A DNA stretch of 6,531 bases, taken from positions 1 through 6,531 of the forward strand of contig JAPOOY010000287.1 of NCBI GenBank assembly GCA_026713205.1, given 5' to 3'. Position numbers and translations under genes: made by a program. Below, in pieces: positions 5,060 to 6,531 of this stretch (the stretch's first letter is position 1; every line of letters starts with the position of its first letter). The notes under the pieces are model-generated. The model saw only the letters and a list, made by a program, of their open reading frames with translations. It was not told the origin of the DNA and made no database searches. The DNA is from Bdellovibrionales bacterium (lineage in GTDB: Bacteria; Bdellovibrionota; Bdellovibrionia; Bdellovibrionales; UBA1609).

Positions 5060-5402
5060 AAATAAAGAACTTGTTCTTTTTGTAAAATGGCTTGAGTTTT
5101 TAAAATGGCTCCTGCCGGCTTTAGAAAAATTTCCTAAAAAATCGCGTTTTACTATAACGAGTCGTATTGAAAACCTTGCCCTTGATATAGTTGAGTTGTT
5201 AGTTACAGCAAAGTATCAAAGAGAAAAAAGACACCTGCTTAAACAGATTGACCTTTGTCTTGAAAAGATGAGAATCCTTTTGCGTATTTCCCATGATATG
5301 AAATTAATTTCAACTAAGTCTTATAATTTTTCCGCAAAAAGCATTAATGAAGCGGGAATGATGCTTGGAGGCTGGTTGAAACAACAAAAGGACAACGGAT
5401 GA
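5031..5402 (+). CDS. avd: DGR accessory variability determinant (Avd-like, four-helix bundle)
   Basis: A 123-residue basic, nearly all-helical protein. It shows four amphipathic helices: LVLFVKWLEFLKWLLPALEKFPK with FTITSRIENLALDIVELLVTA, then KRHLLKQIDLCLEKMRILLRISHDM, and SYNFSAKSINEAGMMLGGWLKQ. The pattern FP+xxRFTI...RI+xxxLDIxELLV with LxKxRxLLR is typical of the Avd / S23-ribosomal-protein-like family. Avd forms a pentameric basic barrel that binds both the RT and the template RNA and is required for retrohoming in BPP-1. The start ATG has AAGGA at 5018-5022 with 8-nt spacing and lies inside the HRDC gene. The stop overlaps the RT start in an ATGA, implying coupled translation and stoichiometric production of the two subunits. 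Confidence 0.9.
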   Translation: MNSLHKPPHKNKELVLFVKWLEFLKWLLPALEKFPKKSRFTITSRIENLALDIVELLVTAKYQREKRHLLKQIDLCLEKMRILLRISHDMKLISTKSYNFSAKSINEAGMMLGGWLKQQKDNG

Positions 5403-6397
5403 AAAGACATGGCAATCTCTTTGATAAAATAATTGAAATTCAAAACCTTTATTATTCTGCTAAAAAAGCTTTTTGCGGAAAGAAGTTCAAACAGACAGTG
5501 GCTCCTTTTTACTTTAATCTTGAAAATGAGATATTAGATATTCAAACCCGCTTAAGTGAGGGAAGCTATCATCCGGCCCCTTACAGTGTTTTCAAGATTT
5601 ATGAGCCAAAAGAGAGAAATATCTGTTGCGCGGAATTTAGAGATCGGGTTGTCCATCATGCGATCATGAATATTCTTGAGCCTGTTTTTGAAAGAAGATT
5701 GATTAGCGGCTCTTATGCCTGCCGGCTTGGAAAGGGAACCCATAAGGCTTTTAAAAAATCACAGGACCTGGTCAGGAAGTACAATTATTATCTTAAAGCG
5801 GATATTAAAAAATATTTTGAATCTATAGATCATCAATCACTTAAAACCCTAATGAGAAAAATATTTAAAGATAAAAAATTGATACAGCTTTTAGATCTCA
5901 TCATTTCCCATCAGCCTCCTTATACAGAAACAGGGAAAGGGTTGCCTATAGGCAATTTGACAAGTCAGCATTTGGCCAATGTTTATCTTGGGGAGCTTGA
6001 TTTATTTGTTAAGCACAAATTAAAGGGAAAAGGCTATATTCGTTATATGGATGATTTTATTTTGTTTTCTAACGATAAAAGGGAATTGAGAGGTTTTTTA
6101 AAAAGAATAAGAGGGTTTCTTTCTGAATCCTTACATTTGGAATTGAAGGAGAAAGCTGTTCGGATTTCTCCTGTCAGTGAGGGATTGTCCTTTTTAGGTT
6201 ACCGGATTTTTAGAGGATTGGTTCGTTTGCAAAGGGCCAAGCTTGTTCGTTTTAGAAAAAATATTGTTAAATTGGAAAAAAGGTATATAAATGGTAAAAT
6301 CAGAGAGGAGGATTTAACTAATTCTGTGAGAAGTGTTATAGCTCATATCTCTCATGGAAACACTAAAAATTTGAGAGATACAATTTTTTTTAGGTGA
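5399..6397 (+). CDS. DGR reverse transcriptase
   Basis: A 332-residue RT of normal DGR length and apparently intact. Visible motifs: [15 protein letters not shown] (131-145) with catalytic D135, [10 protein letters not shown] (181-190), catalytic YMDD (216-219; D218, D219) and FLGYRI (265-270) of the thumb-side motif. The C-terminus ([18 protein letters not shown]) matches the usual DGR RT ending. LPIGNLTSQ is the DGR version of motif 4; group II intron and retroviral RTs differ here, and the DGR residues are linked to adenine-specific misincorporation. The enzyme, with Avd, copies the TR RNA into cDNA with errors at adenines, and the cDNA replaces VR. AAAAGGA at 5386-5392 is the ribosome-binding site. 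TR begins 16 nt after the stop, so RT mRNA and template RNA probably share a transcript or overlap. Confidence 0.97.
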   Translation: MKRHGNLFDKIIEIQNLYYSAKKAFCGKKFKQTVAPFYFNLENEILDIQTRLSEGSYHPAPYSVFKIYEPKERNICCAEFRDRVVHHAIMNILEPVFERRLISGSYACRLGKGTHKAFKKSQDLVRKYNYYLKADIKKYFESIDHQSLKTLMRKIFKDKKLIQLLDLIISHQPPYTETGKGLPIGNLTSQHLANVYLGELDLFVKHKLKGKGYIRYMDDFILFSNDKRELRGFLKRIRGFLSESLHLELKEKAVRISPVSEGLSFLGYRIFRGLVRLQRAKLVRFRKNIVKLEKRYINGKIREEDLTNSVRSVIAHISHGNTKNLRDTIFFR

Positions 6398-6413
6398 ACG
6401 GTCAGTTAAGGCC

Positions 6414-6528
6414 TGCCGTGTTCTTCGTGGCGGTAGTTGGAACAACAATGCGCAGAACTTGCGGTCGGCTAATCGCAACAGGAACGATCCTGAGAACAGG
6501 AACAACAATGTTGGGTTCCGCCTCGTGA
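6414..6528 (+). repeat. DGR template repeat (TR), 115 bp
   Basis: Parallels the VR frame exactly: [20 protein letters not shown], then [18 protein letters not shown]. It contains 11 AAC/AAT codons, whose first two adenines can vary without ever making a stop codon because the third base is C or T. The last 18 bp before the final A (GTTGGG...CTCGTG) lack adenine and are identical to VR. Beyond GTGA the two diverge (TR ATA, VR GGA), although only three TR bases remain before the window ends. TR is non-coding template; the 3' part of the template RNA lies outside the window. Confidence 0.96.
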
Positions 6529-6531
6529 ATA

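Noticed and set aside
5399..6397. RT as a group II intron or retron enzyme
   Set aside because: No intron maturase or endonuclease domain follows, and the LPIGNLTSQ motif, avd neighbour and TR/VR pair are specific to DGRs.

Overview
The window looks like chromosomal DNA from an AT-leaning, Gram-negative-type, deep-branching bacterium. This is inferred from a chromosomal-type parA-parB-bactofilin operon, a small AtpI-like membrane protein and an exported formylglycine-generating-enzyme-fold protein. The lineage cannot be fixed from sequence alone; uncultured groups such as Omnitrophota, Elusimicrobiota or Bdellovibrio/Myxococcus relatives are compatible guesses.

Layout. Bases 2-157 are the 3' end of a probable TPR-protein gene. 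Bases 408-578 encode a two-helix AtpI-like protein on the + strand. Its stop overlaps the stop of a minus-strand operon, parA (2577-1798), parB (1758-904) and bactofilin (928-575), which serves chromosome partitioning and cell architecture. Upstream of parA is a gene-free stretch of about 730 bp. It carries three identical parS-like 16-mers (TGTTCTACATAGAACA) and a 121-bp element with perfect 31-bp inverted arms. Two of the parS-like sites lie exactly equidistant from the centre of that palindrome.

Bases 3306-6528 form an apparently complete diversity-generating retroelement (DGR), all on the + strand. In order it has: (1) a secreted target protein with an FGE-sulfatase / C-type-lectin-like fold, whose 3' end is the variable repeat VR (4062-4175); (2) a long hairpin just downstream of VR; (3) an HRDC-domain accessory gene; (4) an Avd-type four-helix accessory gene; (5) a DGR reverse transcriptase with YMDD and the DGR-typical LPIGNLTSQ motif; (6) the template repeat TR (6414-6528), 16 nt after the RT stop. 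The three accessory/RT genes overlap end to start. TR and VR differ at 16 of the 27 adenines in the mutable core, with only one substitution at a non-adenine position, which is the signature of adenine-directed mutagenic retrohoming.

Most notable point. VR lacks one base relative to TR, at an adenine position in the first two variable codons. The target protein is therefore read out of frame after GGSWA and stops at 4173-4175. Restoring one base gives an orthodox C-terminus ending in GFRLVRTL and a stop at 4184-4186. Either the DGR has produced a null variant of its own target, which a later round of retrohoming could overwrite, or this is an assembly error.
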